A DNA stretch of 64,000 nucleotides from Paraflavitalea devenefica (GCF_011759375.1 NZ_JAARML010000003.1:186001-250000), one strand, 5' to 3'. Positions 1 to 8,859 are shown, counted from the first letter of the stretch. Numbers and translations are program-made. The notes: generated from the sequence alone by a model not told the origin.

Positions 1-339
1 AAGGCCGGCCAGTTTGGAAGCTCTCCAGCGGCGTTCTCCGGATATGAGCCTGTATTTACCATTGGGGAGTGAGGATACGGTGATGGGTTGCACCAGGTCG
101 TGCATTTTGATAGAAGCAGCCAGTTCATTCAATGCCTGCTCATCAAAGTCGCGGCGTGGCTGCTTGGGGTTGGGCTCAATGTTTTCTACCGGTATGCGCT
201 GCATGGCAGTGACCTGCTCCACTACCTGGGTTTTGAGGCTATTGCCGGTCGTGTTTTTCAGGTCGGAGTCAATACTCTGCAATAGGGAACGAATCCCTTT
301 TCCCAGCAACTCTTTATTGTTACCTTTTTCTTTTGACAT
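1..339 (-). CDS. parB: Chromosome-partitioning protein ParB, N-terminal part (cut by window edge)
   Basis: The reverse strand from position 339 encodes 113 residues starting MSKEKGNNKELLGKGIRSLL and running off the left edge. Residues 57-65 (NPKQPRRDF) and 101-106 (GERRWR) are the two most conserved motifs of the ParB/Spo0J N-terminal domain; GERR is part of the CTP-binding pocket in this family. ParB binds parS sites, spreads as a CTP-dependent clamp and works with ParA to segregate origins. It lies downstream of parA on the same strand, 79 bp away, and the spacer carries a strong palindromic repeat. The helix-turn-helix and dimerisation domains lie outside the window, so an intact gene cannot be confirmed. 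Confidence 0.93.
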   Translation of the reverse strand, partial: MSKEKGNNKELLGKGIRSLLQSIDSDLKNTTGNSLKTQVVEQVTAMQRIPVENIEPNPKQPRRDFDEQALNELAASIKMHDLVQPITVSSLPNGKYRLISGERRWRASKLAGL

Positions 340-351
340 TGTTTGTTCTTT

Positions 352-420
352 GAGCCTTGAGCTGTGAGCTTCGAGCTACGAGCAAGGGGCTCGCTGCTCG
401 TAGCTCGCTACTCGCAGCTT
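352..420. repeat. Palindromic GAGCT-rich repeat between parA and parB
   Basis: The parA-parB spacer is almost entirely repeat. It contains a perfect 12-bp inverted repeat, CGAGCTACGAGC (372-383) and GCTCGTAGCTCG (396-407), with a 12-nt loop. Positions 359-382 match 36702-36725 at 21 of 24 bases. The parA stop codon (419-421) overlaps its edge. It resembles a REP-like dispersed element. A strong hairpin here could lower parB expression or protect the parA mRNA end, which is inference. Confidence 0.75.
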
Positions 421-1219
421 ATTCAAGTATTCTTTCTTCCTGTTTAATTTTGGTCATGTCATTTTTCTGCAGGATCTCTTTGGCCAGGTTGAGGTAGTTC
501 ATGGCCCCTTTGCTCTGACCATCGTAGAGTATGACCGGCTTGCCTACACTGGGCGCTTCACTGATGCGGCTATTGCGGTGAATGATGGTATTGAATACCA
601 TTTCATCGAAATGCTTACGTACTTCATTGACCACCTGGTTGCAGAGGCGCAGGCGGCCATCATACATGGTCATGAGGATACCTTCAATCATCAACTCAGT
701 ATTCAGCCTGGTTTGTACTATTTTAATTGTATTCAGTAGCTTACCAAGACCTTCAAGGGCGAAGAATTCTGTTTGAACGGGAACTATCACGGAGTCGGCT
801 GCTACCAACGCATTTACTGTGATAAGTCCCAGTGAAGGAGAGCAGTCAATGATAACGAAATCGTAATCATTTTTAACCGGCTCCAGTATGCCTTTCAATA
901 CACCTTCCCGGTTGGGGTAGTTGATCATTTCGATCTCAGCACCTACGAGGTCAATGTGTGAAGGGATCACATCGAGGTTGGGAACGTCGGATTTTAAGAT
1001 GACGTCTTTGGCCAGGGTCCCGTTCACCATGCAATCGTACAGGCTTTGCTGGATATTGTGCAGGTCGAAGCCAACGCCGGTGGTGCTGTTGGCCTGCGGA
1101 TCAGCATCTACCAGGAGGGTCCTGAATTCCAGTACGGCCAGGCTGGCAGCCACGTTGATCGCTGAAGTGGTTTTACCTACACCGCCTTTTTGATTGGCTA
1201 CTCCAATTACTCGCGCCAT
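419..1219 (-). CDS. parA: Chromosome-partitioning ATPase ParA (Soj/MinD superfamily)
   Basis: A 266-residue protein with the deviant Walker A box KGGVGKTT at residues 11-18 (signature Lys11), the switch I region VDADPQAN near 38-45, and a Walker B-like VIIDCSPS near 120. Length and motif order are those of chromosomal ParA/Soj, which hydrolyses ATP cooperatively with DNA and ParB to move origin regions. parB follows on the same strand. The first ATG (MARVIGVANQKGG) places the P-loop at the usual distance from the N-terminus. The last codons are followed directly by a GAGCT-rich repeat, so the C-terminal tail may have been altered by it. Confidence 0.96.
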   Translation of the reverse strand: MARVIGVANQKGGVGKTTSAINVAASLAVLEFRTLLVDADPQANSTTGVGFDLHNIQQSLYDCMVNGTLAKDVILKSDVPNLDVIPSHIDLVGAEIEMINYPNREGVLKGILEPVKNDYDFVIIDCSPSLGLITVNALVAADSVIVPVQTEFFALEGLGKLLNTIKIVQTRLNTELMIEGILMTMYDGRLRLCNQVVNEVRKHFDEMVFNTIIHRNSRISEAPSVGKPVILYDGQSKGAMNYLNLAKEILQKNDMTKIKQEERILE

Positions 1220-1269
1220 TGTTTTAAGTAAGGTTGTTTTTTTGTTTGGTTCAGGATATTGTATCTCTG

Positions 1270-1306
1270 CGTAATAATCAATAATTAATAATTATTGATT
1301 ATTACG
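1270..1306. repeat. 37-bp perfect palindrome upstream of parA
   Basis: CGTAATAATCAATAATT (1270-1286) and its exact complement (1290-1306) are separated by 3 nt: a 17-bp perfect inverted repeat in the 101-bp gap between the hydrolase stop and the parA start. It is very AT-rich and has no flanking T-tract beyond its own arms. It could be an intrinsic terminator for the hydrolase, an operator for parAB or a dispersed element. It does not resemble the usual parS core. Confidence 0.7.
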
Positions 1307-1320
1307 TTTGCTTCGAATGT

Positions 1321-2004
1321 TTATAAATCAATAGTACTACCAATTTGTATGAGTTGCAACTCAACGCCGGCATCAGCAAATGTTTTGATGGCCTGTTGGT
1401 GATCAATTTTGATATAGCCAAAGGTATCATAGTGAACGCCTACAACTGTCTGGCAATCTATCATGCGTGCGCATTCGGCAGCATCGGCAGCATCCATGGT
1501 AAAGTTGTCACCAATCGGTAAGATGGCAAAATTTAGTTTTGCCCAACGTGGTATTAACTGCATGTCTGTAGTGAGTGCTGTATCGCCACTATAGTAGAAA
1601 TTTCCTTCATTTGTATAGATGATGAATCCCATTGGGTTACCGCCATAGCTACCATCCGGCAGGCCGGAAGAGTGCTGGGCAACAACGCATTTAACGGTAA
1701 AAGGGCCAAAGTTCCATTTTCCCCCTGTATTCATCTGGTGTATACTGGTCACCTCCTGTTTCATGAGCCATTCGCCCACTTCCCAGCTACAGATGACCTG
1801 GGCACCGGTGCGGGTAGCGATACGTACACAGTCGGCTATATGATCGGCATGCCCATGCGACAGGAGGATGTAATCGGCCGGTATTTGATCAACATCTACT
1901 ACGTTATTTGCCAATTCGTTATAGGTTACAAAGGGATCGAACAACAGTTTCTTATCTTTGACGATCACCGAAAAACAGGAATGGCCGTAATAAGTTAGTT
2001 TCAT
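1321..2004 (-). CDS. Metal-dependent hydrolase, UPF0173 family (metallo-beta-lactamase fold)
   Basis: A 227-residue protein from ATG at 2004 (MKLTYYGHSCF). A longer frame opens at 2058, but UPF0173 members start at this MK(L/I)TYxGHS motif and are about 225-230 residues. HGHADH at 50-55 is the HxHxDH metal-binding motif of the fold; later ligands are visible in QHSSG, SGDTA and VHYD. The family (YtkL-like, distantly related to UlaG) is predicted to hydrolyse an unknown ester or lactone in the cytoplasm. It is transcribed toward parA but separated from it by the 37-bp palindrome. The substrate is not known. Confidence 0.9.
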   Translation of the reverse strand: MKLTYYGHSCFSVIVKDKKLLFDPFVTYNELANNVVDVDQIPADYILLSHGHADHIADCVRIATRTGAQVICSWEVGEWLMKQEVTSIHQMNTGGKWNFGPFTVKCVVAQHSSGLPDGSYGGNPMGFIIYTNEGNFYYSGDTALTTDMQLIPRWAKLNFAILPIGDNFTMDAADAAECARMIDCQTVVGVHYDTFGYIKIDHQQAIKTFADAGVELQLIQIGSTIDL

Positions 2005-2086
2005 AATTTTTTTACAGGACGGCAAAAATACGTTTTCGGTATAAGAAATAAGAACCAAAAACCTTCTTAGCTGTTAATGCTTTAAC

Positions 2087-2596
2087 ATGAATGATTTTTA
2101 TACTATCATTTCCGGCACCAACAGGGCGGGCAGTAATACGAGGAAGATAGCGCAACATTATTGCGACCTGCTGGAAGCGAAGGGAATTGAGACCCGGCTG
2201 GTATCGCTGGAGGGCTGGAAATCGGTAGAGAAGACGCCTGAGTATGTGCAACTGGAAAAGGAGGTGCTGATCCCTTGCAGGAAGTTCATTTTTGTGGCGC
2301 CGGAGTATAATGGCAGCATCCCGGGCGTATTGAAGGTGATGCTGGATATTTCGGATTACAAGAAGGTATGGTGGGGGAAGAAAGCCCTGCTGACGGGAGT
2401 GGCCCTTGGCCGCTCGGGCAATGTGCGGGGCATGGAGCATTTAACAGGTATTCTCCATTTTATGAAGGTGGTGGTGCACCCCAATAAGTTACCCATTTCC
2501 TCTGTGGATAAGCTGCTGAATGGCTCCGGCGTTATTCATGATACAGGCACGCTGGAAGCCATTAAGACACAGGTGGATGAGTTTATAGCCTTTTAA
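2087..2596 (+). CDS. NAD(P)H-dependent FMN reductase family protein
   Basis: A 169-residue flavodoxin-like protein. The N-terminal GTNRAGSNTRKIA (residues 9-21) is the phosphate-binding loop of the NADPH-dependent FMN reductase/ChrR family, and PEYNGSIPGVLK in the middle is the family's second flavin-contact motif. Such proteins reduce FMN, quinones, azo dyes or chromate with NAD(P)H. The length is typical. It is divergent from the UPF0173 gene (83 bp between starts), so the two may share a regulatory region. Nothing nearby reveals its physiological acceptor. Confidence 0.88.
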   Translation: MNDFYTIISGTNRAGSNTRKIAQHYCDLLEAKGIETRLVSLEGWKSVEKTPEYVQLEKEVLIPCRKFIFVAPEYNGSIPGVLKVMLDISDYKKVWWGKKALLTGVALGRSGNVRGMEHLTGILHFMKVVVHPNKLPISSVDKLLNGSGVIHDTGTLEAIKTQVDEFIAF

Positions 2597-2779
2597 CCGG
2601 AGCGGCAGCCTGAAAAAAAATTGACTACTGGTAAAATATACCTGCTTCCCGATCGTCTTACCGGGATATAGAACAAAAATGCAAATAATACCGATCTGAA
2701 CTTTTGTTGCTGGAAGCCTGCGGGTTCTCCATGACAGGACGGTTATTTCATTTTATTGATCATTAAATTTATTTTCTTC

Positions 2780-4021
2780 ATGCGTAATGCTGGCTTTATC
2801 TGGTTCCTGATCGGTTTTATGATCCTGTTGGATATTTATGTATACCAGGCGATCAGGGTGGTCGCTCCTTCCTCACCACGGATGCGGCTGATTGTAATAT
2901 CTGTTTACTGGTTCCTTTCGGTCGTTTCTGTAGCGATGATTTTTATAATGCCTTACAGCAATGCTGCTACCTGGCCTAAATGGATCCGGAATTATGTATT
3001 TGTGATCGTGATCGGGCTGATCGTGAGTAAGCTGCTGGCCTCCCTGTTTATTGCGGTGGATGATATCCGTCGTGCAGGCGCCTGGGTTATCAGCCGGTTC
3101 CCGGGTAATACCACTGCTGCTACCGCCCGTTCAGGCGGGATTACGCGCTCTGCCTTTTTGAGCTGGCTGAGCCTTGCTGCCGGGGGCGGCTTATTTGGCA
3201 CCCTGTTGTATGGTTTTAACAATAAGTATCGCTACCAGGTGAATAAGCTGCAACTGGCTTTTGAGAATCTTCCTTCGGCCTTTAAAGGATTGAAGATTGT
3301 GCATATTTCCGATATCCATTCCGGCAGTTTTACCGACCGGAAGGCGGTAGAGAAAGGAATTGAAAAGATTATGCAGCAGCAGCCCGATCTTATTTTGTTT
3401 ACCGGCGACCTGGTGAATGACCGCGCTACTGAAATGGAAGAGTACAAGGAGGTTTTCAGCAGGTTAAAAGCGCCGATGGGCGTGTATTCTACGCTGGGTA
3501 ACCATGATTATGGTGATTATGTTCATTGGGATAGCGCCGTCGTAAAAGCTGCCAACCTGGAAAGCCTGAAGTCTGTACATGGCGCCATGGGCTGGCGTTT
3601 GCTGATGAATGAGCATGTGGTACTGGAAAAGGATGGGCAGCAGATTGCCCTGCTGGGGATTGAGAACTGGAGCGCCCGTGGCAATTTCCCCAAGTATGGT
3701 AAGATGCATGAGGCGCATCCGGGCACTGAGCAATATGCTTTCAAGATACTGATGAGCCATGATCCCAGCCATTGGGAGGCAGAGGTGCTGGACAAGTATA
3801 AGGATGTAGACCTGATGCTGGCCGGGCATACACACGGTATGCAGTTTGGACTGGAGGTCCCCGGTTTTAAATGGAGCCCTGTGCAGTATATGTATAAACA
3901 GTGGGCGGGATTGTATGAAGCAGATAAACAGAAGTTGTATGTAAACCGTGGTTTTGGATTTATCGGTTACCCGGGCAGGGTGGGTATTTTGCCGGAGATA
4001 ACCCTTCTTGAACTTGTGTAA
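2780..4021 (+). CDS. Membrane-anchored metallophosphoesterase (YaeI/calcineurin-like)
   Basis: From ATG 2780 (MRNAGFIWFL) the protein has 413 residues; an in-frame TTG at 2756 would add eight. The first about 110 residues hold several hydrophobic helices, one further helix follows near 140-165, and then a full calcineurin-like domain: HISDIHSG (D-x-H), TGDLVND, LGNHDYGDY (GNHD), SHDPSHWE and AGHTHGMQ (GHxH). Such proteins are membrane-bound phosphodiesterases; relatives act on lipid or nucleotide phosphoesters, but the substrate is unknown here. The stop codon lies inside a copy of a 16-bp repeat, followed by a bidirectional hairpin terminator. Confidence 0.9.
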   Translation: MRNAGFIWFLIGFMILLDIYVYQAIRVVAPSSPRMRLIVISVYWFLSVVSVAMIFIMPYSNAATWPKWIRNYVFVIVIGLIVSKLLASLFIAVDDIRRAGAWVISRFPGNTTAATARSGGITRSAFLSWLSLAAGGGLFGTLLYGFNNKYRYQVNKLQLAFENLPSAFKGLKIVHISDIHSGSFTDRKAVEKGIEKIMQQQPDLILFTGDLVNDRATEMEEYKEVFSRLKAPMGVYSTLGNHDYGDYVHWDSAVVKAANLESLKSVHGAMGWRLLMNEHVVLEKDGQQIALLGIENWSARGNFPKYGKMHEAHPGTEQYAFKILMSHDPSHWEAEVLDKYKDVDLMLAGHTHGMQFGLEVPGFKWSPVQYMYKQWAGLYEADKQKLYVNRGFGFIGYPGRVGILPEITLLELV

Positions 4022-4050
4022 AGGCAACGAGGTATAAAGGCAAAGGGCAG
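4020..4050. repeat. 16-bp repeat unit overlapping a stop codon
   Basis: AAAGGCAACGAGGTAT (4020-4035) is followed by a second degenerate copy (4036-4050). The unit overlaps the TAA stop (4019-4021) of the metallophosphoesterase gene. The same unit occurs in tandem at 8860-8904, directly after another stop codon. Confidence 0.7.
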
Positions 4051-4075
4051 TTTACGATTTGTAAACTGCCCTTTT
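4042..4075. terminator. Bidirectional intrinsic terminator
   Basis: GGGCAGTTTAC (4045-4055) pairs perfectly with GTAAACTGCCC (4061-4071) around a 5-nt loop. It is flanked by AAA on the left and TTTT on the right, so it can terminate transcription in both directions. It follows the metallophosphoesterase stop by about 20 bp. Confidence 0.85.
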
Positions 4076-4700
4076 CTACGGAGGGAATAATTTGCTACTA
4101 ATTACAGAACCAGAACCCGTTAACATTAACCATTGTACCAAATTCTTAATGAGGTATCACGATCGGTTAAGCGGCATACTGTTAGGGTTGGGTCATTGTA
4201 TACCTGGCACTTGCGGCCGTGATCAGGGTACAGGATAAGCACAGAATACTTTGCAAGGGTACGGTACTAAAAACGAGCACCTGGACTTTACAGGAGAAGG
4301 CTCTTTTAAGGCTTCCAATCAAAAGGATGAGGGGGTTACTTAATTAATCTCATGAGACCCGCCAAAAACGATCTCCTTCACGCTACGACAGGGGTTTAGG
4401 GGCCTGTTGATCTTTTAATACGGTCGGTTATATATTGAATCGTCAGTTTGGAAAGTTTAGGGCTCAGGGGCATAGGTTAAAAAATCTTTCCCTATCTCTT
4501 AACCTTTGACTTATAATTACATAGCAAATATACGGCGGTGCAGCAGGGGTATGCTGCCGAAATCGGTGAGCCCGGTCAATTTGTAGCCAGCGTGGTTTAT
4601 TTTGACGGTGGAGGAAAGGCAAGTGGTAAATGGCTAGTGGCGAGTGGGGCTGATAGATTGGTGTACCTGAGTAAATACATCCTGGTTTATATTCAATGAT
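4076..4700. other. Gene-free stretch of about 625 bp with possible gene remnant and repeat
   Basis: I see no intact gene, tRNA or convincing structured RNA here. On the minus strand 4517-4633 is a 38-codon open stretch without a start codon (ending LLHRRIFAM-stop) that looks protein-like and may be the 3' end of a decayed gene. A GTGAGTGG-type repeat (about 4621-4651) abuts it. The rest shows nothing I can name. Confidence 0.4.
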
Positions 4701-6908
4701 CTACAAAACGTTGTGGATGAGTAGCTGGTTGATCTCTTTTAATACAAGTTGCTTATAATCATCGAGTTTATTGAACTCTGCGGCTAAAGTGACCGGATTG
4801 GATTTGGCCTTGGCCAGTTGCTCTATTTTCTCCAGTTGGCGAAAGAAGGGGGTATTGCGCCCAAATACAGAGACGGTGGATTGAATATGGTGGGCGAGGG
4901 TACCAATTTGCTTAACCTGTTTTTTCTCTACTGCCTCCCTGAGGGCGTCCATTTCTCCGGGAAACTGGTTAAGGAACTGGCGGATAATGTTGTTGAGGAA
5001 GGCGCTGTTGCCCATGACGAGGTCATACAGGAAGTCGAGGTTGATGTAATGCAGGCTGGCCTTCAGGAATTCAAAGGTGTGTTTTTGACGGGCCAGGTAT
5101 TTTTTCAACAGGCCCAGCAGTTCTTTCTCCTGGATAGGCTTGGAAATGTAGTCGTTCATGCCATGACTGAGGCATTTTTCCCTTTCACCGGCCATGGCAT
5201 GCGCCGTCATGGCAATGATGGGAATATTGCTTTTAAGGTCATTGCGGATGGTCCTGGCAGCGATGTAGCCGTCCATGACAGGCATCTGGATATCCAGCAA
5301 TACGAGGTCATATTTTTCGCGGTTCAGTTTTTCCACTGCCTGTTGTCCGTTCTCTGCCAGTTCAAAGTTGAGGTGCCAGCTTTGGAAGGTATGTTTCATG
5401 AGTAGCTGGTTCATTTGGTTGTCTTCTACGATGAGGATCTTAACACCTTCAAATAACCCGTTACCTGCTTCTGCGAAGTGGGGGTATTGTATGTTCTTTT
5501 GGTCGTCGGTCATGGGTAATATTTCATATTCAAGTTCGAATAAAAATTCTGTGCCGCCTGCGTCGCTTTTTACGGCGATGTTGCCTTGCTGCAGTTGAAT
5601 GAGGTTGCGCACGATGGATAAGCCGAGGCCGGTACCCCCGTATTTCCGGGTAGTATTGGTTTCTCCCTGTTCAAAACGTTCGAAGATAGTATCGAGCTTA
5701 TCGGCTAAAATGCCAATGCCGCTGTCTTTTACGGAGAACCGGAGGCGTACCCGGGTATCGGTTTCTTTTACCGGTATGACGATGATGCTGATGCCACCTT
5801 CCTGGGTAAATTTGATCGCATTGCTGATGAGGTTTACCAGGATCTGGGTAAGGCGTACTGCATCGCCGGTAAGCGTGTCTGGAATGCTTTCCTGTATATG
5901 GATGGTAAAGGAAAGCCTTTTTTCTTTTACCCTGTGCTGGAACATGGTTTCGAGGGAACTGCAGAGGCCACGAAGGCTGAAGGGGCTTTTTTCAATACGG
6001 AGCATACCAGCTTCTATTTTAGAAATGTCGAGGATATCATTGATGATAGTAAGCAGGCTTTCACTGGCGGATTGTACGAGGTGTACGAAATGCTCCTGTT
6101 CGGGCGTAAGCGATGTTTTCTGTAACAGGTTGGTAAAGCCGATGACTGAGTTGATAGGCGTTCGTATTTCATGACTCATATTGGCCAGGAACTGTTCTTT
6201 TACCCGGGCCGATTCATCGGCCCGGCGTTTGGCTTCTTTTAGTTCATCTTCTATTTTTTCCTGTTCAGAGACGTCAAAGACGGTGGAGCGGCTGGATATG
6301 TATTCGTCCTGTTCGTTGTAGATGGCAATGGCGCTGAGCGATATGGGTATGATGAACCCTTCTTTGTTGACCATGTTTAAACGAAGCTCCCTGAGTTCTC
6401 CGTTTTTCTTGAACTGGGGAAAGCGTTTTTTCAATATTTCGGCGCTGGCTTCATCCAACACATCTGTAAACAACATTTTTCCTACTACTTCTTCTTTTTT
6501 ATACCCTATCCAGTTGAGTTCTGTCTGGTTAATGGCGCTGATGTAACCATCTTTGTCGAGCGAGTGATAACCGCAGGGCGCATTGTTGTAAAGGTCATAG
6601 ATATCGGCGGAAACTTTTTCCAGGTTCTGGCGTGCCTGCAGTTCGTTGGTATGGGCCTGCTCCAGTTCTTTGATAAGCGCCTGCTGGCGTTGCAGGCGGC
6701 GTATGACCACTACGCTCAGAAAAAGGATGGCGGCAACGGAGATGGAAGTAAGGATGCGGCTGATGGTCAATACCGATGCGGTCCGCGGATCGCCAGACGC
6801 CAGTGAGCTTTCCAGCCTTGTTTGCAGAAAGATGCCGGTAGCTATGAATACCACTAAGAATAGAACAATGATCGCAATAAGATATTTGGGCTTTAATTTC
6901 ATTTTCAT
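4701..6908 (-). CDS. Hybrid sensor histidine kinase (TM-PAS-HisKA-HATPase-REC-HPt)
   Basis: 735 residues from ATG 6908 (MKMKLKPKYL); a frame from 6974 would add an unlikely 22-residue leader. Two membrane helices (about 9-28 and 50-70), with only about 20 residues between them, are followed by a short coiled coil, a PAS domain (about 104-215), HisKA with H246 in MSHEIRTP, HATPase with the N box (SNAIKF), DSGIGI and GGTGLGLS, a receiver with D539 in LLDIQMP, and a C-terminal HPt with H673 in LAHHIQS. It is therefore a complete His-Asp-His phosphorelay in one inner-membrane protein. The small extracytoplasmic loop suggests sensing through the PAS or membrane. The next gene upstream on the same strand is a LytTR regulator, a possible output partner. 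Confidence 0.95.
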   Translation of the reverse strand: MKMKLKPKYLIAIIVLFLVVFIATGIFLQTRLESSLASGDPRTASVLTISRILTSISVAAILFLSVVVIRRLQRQQALIKELEQAHTNELQARQNLEKVSADIYDLYNNAPCGYHSLDKDGYISAINQTELNWIGYKKEEVVGKMLFTDVLDEASAEILKKRFPQFKKNGELRELRLNMVNKEGFIIPISLSAIAIYNEQDEYISSRSTVFDVSEQEKIEDELKEAKRRADESARVKEQFLANMSHEIRTPINSVIGFTNLLQKTSLTPEQEHFVHLVQSASESLLTIINDILDISKIEAGMLRIEKSPFSLRGLCSSLETMFQHRVKEKRLSFTIHIQESIPDTLTGDAVRLTQILVNLISNAIKFTQEGGISIIVIPVKETDTRVRLRFSVKDSGIGILADKLDTIFERFEQGETNTTRKYGGTGLGLSIVRNLIQLQQGNIAVKSDAGGTEFLFELEYEILPMTDDQKNIQYPHFAEAGNGLFEGVKILIVEDNQMNQLLMKHTFQSWHLNFELAENGQQAVEKLNREKYDLVLLDIQMPVMDGYIAARTIRNDLKSNIPIIAMTAHAMAGEREKCLSHGMNDYISKPIQEKELLGLLKKYLARQKHTFEFLKASLHYINLDFLYDLVMGNSAFLNNIIRQFLNQFPGEMDALREAVEKKQVKQIGTLAHHIQSTVSVFGRNTPFFRQLEKIEQLAKAKSNPVTLAAEFNKLDDYKQLVLKEINQLLIHNVL

Positions 6909-7004
6909 AATACGACGGCTTATACTCTGTATATGTACGATAAAGCAAAAGATGTTCCGGAAGTAAAGGTGCAAGGTTATATCAAAGATGGCGCAGCCTG
7001 TTGG

Positions 7005-7697
7005 TTATAACAGTTTCAGTTTCTTCATGAGCTGGCTACGATAGCTTTCGGCGACGGGTATGGGGGTGTTCATGATGTTAAGTGCACCATCTTCTATGCT
7101 ATCAATTTTGTCAAGCGCCACGATGTAACTGCGGTGGATACGCATGAGCCTGGGGGAGCGTATTTTTTCTTCTACGGCTTTAAGGGTGGTATGTACAATA
7201 TGCCATTTGCCGGGGGTATATATCTTGATGTAGTCACCCATTGCTTCAATCCATAATATGTCTTCCAGCTTCACTTTTTTGAGGGCGCCATTGTCGCGTA
7301 TGAAAATGTAATCATCATCTATGTTATTGACCTCGGTATTGTCCCGGCGCATAACTTCACGGGCTTTATCAATGGCCTGCAGCAGGCGGGGTAAGGTGAC
7401 GGGTTTGAGCAGGTAATCTATTACATTTAATTCAAATGCTTCCAGTGCGTAGTCTTTGTTGGAAGTGGTGAAAATGATCAGCGGTTTTTTGGGCAGGGAT
7501 TTCAACAGTTCAATGCCGTTCATACCAGGCATTTCAATGTCAAGGAATACCAAATCGGGAAAGTTGCGGGAAATGTATTGGTGTGCTTCCATAGCGTCCC
7601 GGCATTCTCCCGTTACTTCCAGCAGGCCTGTCTGGGTAACCAGTTGGCTAAGCATGAGCCTGGCCATATCGTTATCATCGACTATGAGGCACTTCAT
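7005..7697 (-). CDS. LytTR-type response regulator
   Basis: 230 residues from ATG 7697 (MKCLIVDDND). The frame is open back to 7760, but the receiver domain must begin at this Met. Receiver: acidic pair DD near 8-9, phosphoacceptor D53 in FLDIEMPGMNG, and conserved K in LLKPVT. C-terminal LytTR DNA-binding domain from about 130 (IFIRDNGALKKV, WIEAMGDYIKI, MRIHRSYIVAL). Such regulators bind paired direct repeats. The gene precedes the hybrid kinase on the same strand with about a 95-bp gap. LytTR regulators usually pair with 5TM-LytS or HisKA_3-like kinases, so pairing with an HPt hybrid is unusual and may be only positional. Confidence 0.95.
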   Translation of the reverse strand: MKCLIVDDNDMARLMLSQLVTQTGLLEVTGECRDAMEAHQYISRNFPDLVFLDIEMPGMNGIELLKSLPKKPLIIFTTSNKDYALEAFELNVIDYLLKPVTLPRLLQAIDKAREVMRRDNTEVNNIDDDYIFIRDNGALKKVKLEDILWIEAMGDYIKIYTPGKWHIVHTTLKAVEEKIRSPRLMRIHRSYIVALDKIDSIEDGALNIMNTPIPVAESYRSQLMKKLKLL

Positions 7698-7844
7698 TTT
7701 CAGAGGAAGGAGCGTTGGTAAAATGGTAATGCTAAGTTTAAGGTATGAAAAATATGCCAATGATTAAACCATTAATAATTTTTTTAATCCAAATTGCGTT
7801 ATCTCTGCTGCCACGTGAATGTTTACGGGCATAAATGCTAATAA

Positions 7845-8858
7845 ATGAAGAAAGTTTCCTTTGTGGTTCTGTTTATTATGCTACAAAAGCTGTCGTTTTC
7901 CCAAAAGGGAACGCTGGATTCTTTATTTGCTTCCGGGGATACGACCGCTGTTATGGACTCCCTGATGAAGGATTTTGACCTTTTCCTGGATTCCCTGACA
8001 GCCCCTAAGAGCTTTTTGAATATCAGTATAGGGGCCGGGAACGGTATTTTTAGTTTTGAGAATAAGAATTCTGCGTATTTATCCACAGAAAGGAAGATTA
8101 TATTTTCCCCGTCTATCGGCTATTTTCATAAGTCGGGACTGGGGCTTTCTGCCACAGGCTTTATGATAGGCGATCAGGGTGCACTGAATGTGTACCAGTT
8201 TTCGGTCAGCCCATCCTATGACCTGATCCGGCCATCTTTTTCTTCGGGTGTTTCTTATACGCATTACATGAATAAGGATTCCGTGAGTTTTTACCTCACG
8301 CCTTTGCAGCATGAGCTGTTTGCTTATTTTTCTTATAAGAAATGGTGGCTGCGGCCATCTGTCAATTTTGCGTATGGGTGGGGGAGCAAGGCATCTTATG
8401 AAAAGATAAAGAGGCGACTGCGGGCCAAGTTGTTAACACAACTCCGCCGGTTAGGTTTAAACCCTGGTAATATGGTGATCAAAAATGAGGAATCTATACA
8501 GGATTTCTCATTGACGGTTTCCCTGCGCAAAGATTTTAACTGGTATGATGTATTGGGTAAAAATGATAATGTTAGTTTTATACCGGTGCTTATGCTGACG
8601 AGTGGCACCCAGAATTTTGGTTTCAATACTTCTTATTCCTATCAATTCCGTTCCGTACGCATTAATTCCCTGCCCAGTAATCAGCAATTGTCGGGTAAGT
8701 CTGATTTCAGACCCCAGTCGGCCAGTTTGGTGTTAAGAGGCAGCTATATGAAAGGAAAAGTACTGGTACAGCCCCAGGTATTGTTTGATTATTATCTACC
8801 CGAAGGGGATGATAAGTTCAATATGGCCTTTTCTATTACTGCCGGGGTGAGTTTTTAA
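7845..8858 (+). CDS. Putative outer-membrane beta-barrel protein, unknown function
   Basis: 337 residues with a clear signal peptide (about MKKVSFVVLFIMLQKLSFSQ, cleavage after SFS or near residue 20), a short Ser/Asp-rich linker, then many alternating hydrophobic and aromatic strands, ending VSF. A C-terminal Phe is the usual signature recognised by the BAM complex. I do not recognise the family; it is best described as a secreted beta-rich protein probably inserted in the outer membrane. It is divergent from the LytTR regulator. Its stop codon is followed at once by a tandem 16-bp repeat. Confidence 0.8.
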   Translation: MKKVSFVVLFIMLQKLSFSQKGTLDSLFASGDTTAVMDSLMKDFDLFLDSLTAPKSFLNISIGAGNGIFSFENKNSAYLSTERKIIFSPSIGYFHKSGLGLSATGFMIGDQGALNVYQFSVSPSYDLIRPSFSSGVSYTHYMNKDSVSFYLTPLQHELFAYFSYKKWWLRPSVNFAYGWGSKASYEKIKRRLRAKLLTQLRRLGLNPGNMVIKNEESIQDFSLTVSLRKDFNWYDVLGKNDNVSFIPVLMLTSGTQNFGFNTSYSYQFRSVRINSLPSNQQLSGKSDFRPQSASLVLRGSYMKGKVLVQPQVLFDYYLPEGDDKFNMAFSITAGVSF

Positions 8859-8859
8859 G

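Noticed and set aside
1270..1306. Palindrome considered as a parS site
   Set aside because: It lacks the GTTTCACGTGAAAC-like core and is too AT-rich; kept only as an unexplained palindrome.
2012..2440. Long minus-strand frame across the FMN reductase gene
   Set aside because: Antisense to a well-supported gene; no domain.
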